From positions 1-6,042 of the forward strand of contig CAAGGY010000177.1 in assembly GCA_900769525.1 (NCBI GenBank): DNA of 6,042 bases, in the 5' to 3' direction. Within the stretch, counting starts at the first letter, position 1. Each line of letters begins with the position of its first letter. Below are positions 3,549 through 6,042 of this stretch, piece after piece. The notes under the pieces were generated by a model. That model had not been told where the DNA came from. It saw only the letters and a list, made by a program, of their open reading frames with translations, and did not search any database. The translations under genes were made by a program, and so were the position numbers. The DNA comes from an uncultured Alistipes sp. GTDB lineage: Bacteria; Bacteroidota; Bacteroidia; Bacteroidales; Rikenellaceae.

Positions 3549-6042
3549 ATGAGGAAAATTTTTACTACCCTCAAGTCTGTTGTAGCTGCTACCGTTATAG
3601 CTGCTATGGCATTGGCTACGTCGTGTTCGTATGACGATACAGCCATTAAGAAGGATGTGGAGCAGATCAAGACTGATCTCGCTGCATTGACAGAGCGCGT
3701 TGCCGCTTTGGAGAATGAGCTCGATGAGCAGGTTGCTTCATTGACTGAGCTTATCAATGGTAAGGTTGTTGTCACTGATGTTGAGACTGAGGGTGACACA
3801 ATTACTGTAACTTTGTCTGATGGTTCTTCATTCACTATCGACAACTCAAAGGCTACTGCTGTTCAGGGTGACGACTACACTATCGGCGCTTATGCTGAGG
3901 GTGGTGTTTACTACTGGGCTGTATTCAAGAACGGTGATTTCCAGAACTTCCTTGAGGTTGACGGCCAGAAGGTTGCTGTTTTCGCTGAGGGTTGCGACTG
4001 CGAGGAGACAACTCCAGCTGAGGGCTGCGCTTGCGATCTTAAGATGGAGGTTCGTGAGGACGGCTTCTTGTATGTATCTATCGACGGTGGTGCAAACTGG
4101 GTTAGCACAGAGCTTCCTGCACAGCAGGTTTCTGGCGCTTGTGTATTCACTGGCGTAGAGGTTAACGGCGACGTTGTTACCTTCACTTTGGCTGACGGTT
4201 CAACATTCGACGTTCAGAAGGCTGAGCTCGTTGAGTTCGAGGCTGCTAAGTCTGCTATCTATGTTAAGACAGGCGAGACTAAGTCTATCGCTTTCGCTAT
4301 CAACGATGCTGTTGAGGATATCAACATTATGAACCAGCCTCTTGGTTGGAAGGCTTCTGTTGAGGTTCCTACACGTGCCGTAGGTGGTATGGACTATGTT
4401 TTGAACATCACAGGTCCTGCTAAGGATTTCTTGCAGTATGCTGAGAAGTCTGGTAAGATCTCTATCCACTTCAACACTGCAGCTGGCGCTTGCAAGGTGA
4501 TGAATATCGACGTTGAGTTGGCAGCTATCGACCTCCAGGTTGACAAGGCTGGTAACATCACTATCACAACTACTGTTGTTGATGAGTACGACTATACTGA
4601 CTGGTATGGTGAGACTGAGCACATTGTAGAGTTCAACAACTTCTACCTTGCTGTATTTGATCTCGATCAGTACAATGAGATTAATGGCGACCTCGAGCAG
4701 GTTTACAACTCAAGCTGGGGTGAGTTCAACATTCCTGCAGCTGCTGGTTACATCAACAATATTTTCTCTAACATCGGTGACAACCCATACGAGGGTGCTA
4801 AGTATGTTGACGGCGTAAACGAGAAGTGGACTATCAACGCTACTGTTGAGAGCGTTCTTAAGAACCTTGACTGGTACGGCCAGTTGCCATATGAGGGTAA
4901 CTCATTTATGGTTTGCGTTATCCCTACTGACATCAACGCTAATGGTGCTCCTGTATGGGCTGAGACTATCGCTGTTCCTTTCAAGCAGCTCTCTCTCTCT
5001 ATCGTTGAGAACGTTGACAACCGTGCATTCAACAACGCATACTTCGATGTAACTCTCCGTGGTGGTGCTGCATACTACCTCTACCCAGTATCTAAGGCTG
5101 ATATCGATATGTACGTTAACGAGTATGGTTACTATGATTCAGCAGAGGATTACTTCTGGTCATCATTGGAGTCTTACCTCCAGTATCCTGATTGGTACTC
5201 ATTCGGCTTCAAGATTGAGTCTGACGTAGTTGAGGAGAACATCGCTCTCTCTGACCTTTTGGCATACACTCGTGACTACTACTACTTCGAGACTAAGCCT
5301 GCTACTGAGTACGTTATGTGTCTCTTCGTAGAGGAGGAGGGTCGCACAGACTACTCTATCGCGGATCTCCGTCTCTTTGAGTTCGCAACTGCTGACCTCG
5401 TAGCAGCTGATCCTGCATTTGAGGTATCTTACGAGATGGATGAGGATTGGTCACTCTACACTATCGGTGTAAATGTTACTGTTCCTGAGTCAATCGTTAC
5501 TGTTTACTCTCGTTGGTACGAGGAGGAGATGCTAGCTGAGGATATGCAGGCAGACCTTATCGATAATGGTTACGCTCGCACTGAGGACGACTTCGCTGAT
5601 AGCGGTTACACTTACTACCTCGGTACAAGCTGCGATGCACCTGCTACTACTAAGTACTTGGGTCTCTTGCTCATCGACGCTCAGGGCAACAGCACTGTTG
5701 TAAGCCTTCCATTTACAAGCAAGGATATCGTGATGAACGATGTTGACTTCTCTATCGAGAACGTAGCATTCACTCCTGAGGCTGTTACTGTAACTCTTGC
5801 TGGTCTCGATGGTCTCGAGGTTAAGAACTACAAATACTACTTCATCGGTGTTAACGGTGGTTCATACTACCAGAAGACTGAGGAGCAGTGCCAGGATATC
5901 GCTTACAGCAACGACTGGTTGTACAAGTCTACTACTGGTTATCCTATCATCATCACTTCTACTGCTGACTACAAGTACACATTCTCTGATGGTACTTACA
6001 AGCTCGCTGTAGGTATTGAGTTCGCTGATGGTTCATTCTCTA
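3549..6042 (+). CDS. Large surface lipoprotein with DUF4988-like head and FN3-like modules, partial (C-terminus beyond right edge)
   Basis: 831 residues are visible without a stop. Residues 1-25 are a lipoprotein signal ending LATSC, with lipidated Cys26 followed by SYDD, an acidic patch like Bacteroidetes surface-export signals. Residues 33-69 form a coiled coil with regular 3-4 spacing (I33, V37, I40, L44, L47, V51, L54, L58, V62, L65), then a beta region with DTITVTLSDGSSFTID (83-98). CSYDDTA plus coiled coil plus this region is the pattern of DUF4988, known from PL29 lyase N-termini. Residues 141-163 hold CDC and CAC (C149, C151, C160, C162). DGFLYVSIDGGANW (171-184) and DVVTFTLADGSTFDV (208-222) continue the head. 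Residues 226-325 look like a BACON/Ig-like domain. From 326 onward four modules recur, ending in FN3-type strands such as PATEYVMCLFVEEEGRTDYS (584-603). No catalytic domain is visible, so adhesion, glycan binding or a stalk for a C-terminal domain are all open. Glu codons are almost all GAG and Gln almost all CAG, suggesting strong expression. The start fits the promoter and signal peptide. Confidence 0.88.
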   Translation, partial: MRKIFTTLKSVVAATVIAAMALATSCSYDDTAIKKDVEQIKTDLAALTERVAALENELDEQVASLTELINGKVVVTDVETEGDTITVTLSDGSSFTIDNSKATAVQGDDYTIGAYAEGGVYYWAVFKNGDFQNFLEVDGQKVAVFAEGCDCEETTPAEGCACDLKMEVREDGFLYVSIDGGANWVSTELPAQQVSGACVFTGVEVNGDVVTFTLADGSTFDVQKAELVEFEAAKSAIYVKTGETKSIAFAINDAVEDINIMNQPLGWKASVEVPTRAVGGMDYVLNITGPAKDFLQYAEKSGKISIHFNTAAGACKVMNIDVELAAIDLQVDKAGNITITTTVVDEYDYTDWYGETEHIVEFNNFYLAVFDLDQYNEINGDLEQVYNSSWGEFNIPAAAGYINNIFSNIGDNPYEGAKYVDGVNEKWTINATVESVLKNLDWYGQLPYEGNSFMVCVIPTDINANGAPVWAETIAVPFKQLSLSIVENVDNRAFNNAYFDVTLRGGAAYYLYPVSKADIDMYVNEYGYYDSAEDYFWSSLESYLQYPDWYSFGFKIESDVVEENIALSDLLAYTRDYYYFETKPATEYVMCLFVEEEGRTDYSIADLRLFEFATADLVAADPAFEVSYEMDEDWSLYTIGVNVTVPESIVTVYSRWYEEEMLAEDMQADLIDNGYARTEDDFADSGYTYYLGTSCDAPATTKYLGLLLIDAQGNSTVVSLPFTSKDIVMNDVDFSIENVAFTPEAVTVTLAGLDGLEVKNYKYYFIGVNGGSYYQKTEEQCQDIAYSNDWLYKSTTGYPIIITSTADYKYTFSDGTYKLAVGIEFADGSFS
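3993..4034 (+). other. CxC-x8-CxC cysteine insertion within the lipoprotein head
   Basis: Codons 149-162 encode CDCEETTPAEGCAC, four cysteines as two CxC pairs around an acidic linker. It lies between the FKNGDFQNFLEVDGQK segment and DGFLYVSIDGG. In DUF4988-type proteins as I recall them, this place usually holds a glycine-rich spacer, not cysteines. It could form disulphides or bind metal; neither can be shown here. Confidence 0.6.
4524..6042 (+). repeat. Tandem diverged FN3-like modules in the lipoprotein
   Basis: Four modules of 110-153 residues can be laid out at residues 326-478, 479-613, 614-723 and 724-831+. Each opens with alternating hydrophobic beta strands (for example AYFDVTLRGGAAYYLYPV, TPEAVTVTLAGLDG). 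Each has an acidic, aromatic-rich middle and closes with an edge strand pair (NSFMVCVIPTDINANGAP; ATEYVMCLFVEEEGRTDY; TTKYLGLLLIDAQGNST; TYKLAVGIEFADGSFS). Identity between copies is low and boundaries are approximate. The last module is cut by the window edge. Confidence 0.5.

Noticed and set aside
4362..4389. VPTRAVGG in the lipoprotein as an Arg-protease maturation site, as in fimbrillins
   Set aside because: The surrounding domain is BACON/Ig-like rather than a fimbrillin, and a TRA string alone is too common to support processing.
4200..4622. 140-codon minus-strand reading frame inside the lipoprotein gene
   Set aside because: It arises from the strong codon bias of the sense gene, which depletes stops in this antisense frame; there is no promoter or domain.

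Overview
The window looks like a chromosomal segment of a gut-type member of the Bacteroidales. Three things support this: well-formed Bacteroidetes sigma-type promoters (TTTG, about 20 bases, TAnnTTTG) with no Shine-Dalgarno sequences; an N-terminal lipoprotein domain of the DUF4988 type, which is typical of this order; and a bicistronic etfB-etfA arrangement. The genus cannot be fixed from the sequence; an Alistipes-like or related organism is only a guess.

Layout. Positions 1-1518 (minus strand) carry etfB followed 12 bases later by etfA. etfA runs off the left edge and lacks its C-terminal FAD domain. Together they encode the two subunits of an electron-transfer flavoprotein that exchanges electrons with an acyl-CoA dehydrogenase-type partner. 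A promoter and an unusual TTTGGC/GCCAAA repeat cluster lie upstream of etfB. Positions 1706-2863 (minus strand) encode a complete GT4-family glycosyltransferase of the mannosyltransferase-B-like type, transcribed alone from a near-perfect promoter.

Positions 2864-3548 form a 685-base divergent intergenic region without a convincing protein gene. It is not empty. It holds the glycosyltransferase promoter, an AT-rich stretch, a plus-strand promoter feeding a predicted structured non-coding RNA of about 165 nt (closing stem, at least four internal hairpins, terminal U-tract), a weak second terminator-like hairpin, and a textbook promoter with a 5'-UTR hairpin for the next gene. Positions 3549-6042 (plus strand) encode the first 831 residues of a large, probably surface-exposed lipoprotein. 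It has a lipobox, a trimer-like coiled coil, a DUF4988-like head, a CxC-x8-CxC cysteine insertion, a BACON/Ig-like domain and at least four FN3-like modules. It is cut by the right edge.

Functional links between the blocks are not evident: the etf pair is central energy metabolism, the glycosyltransferase is an orphan, and the lipoprotein belongs to the variable cell surface. The points most worth a second look are the candidate ncRNA, the tetracysteine insertion in the lipoprotein, and the recurrence of a small hairpin at or just after the predicted transcription start of all three protein-coding transcripts.
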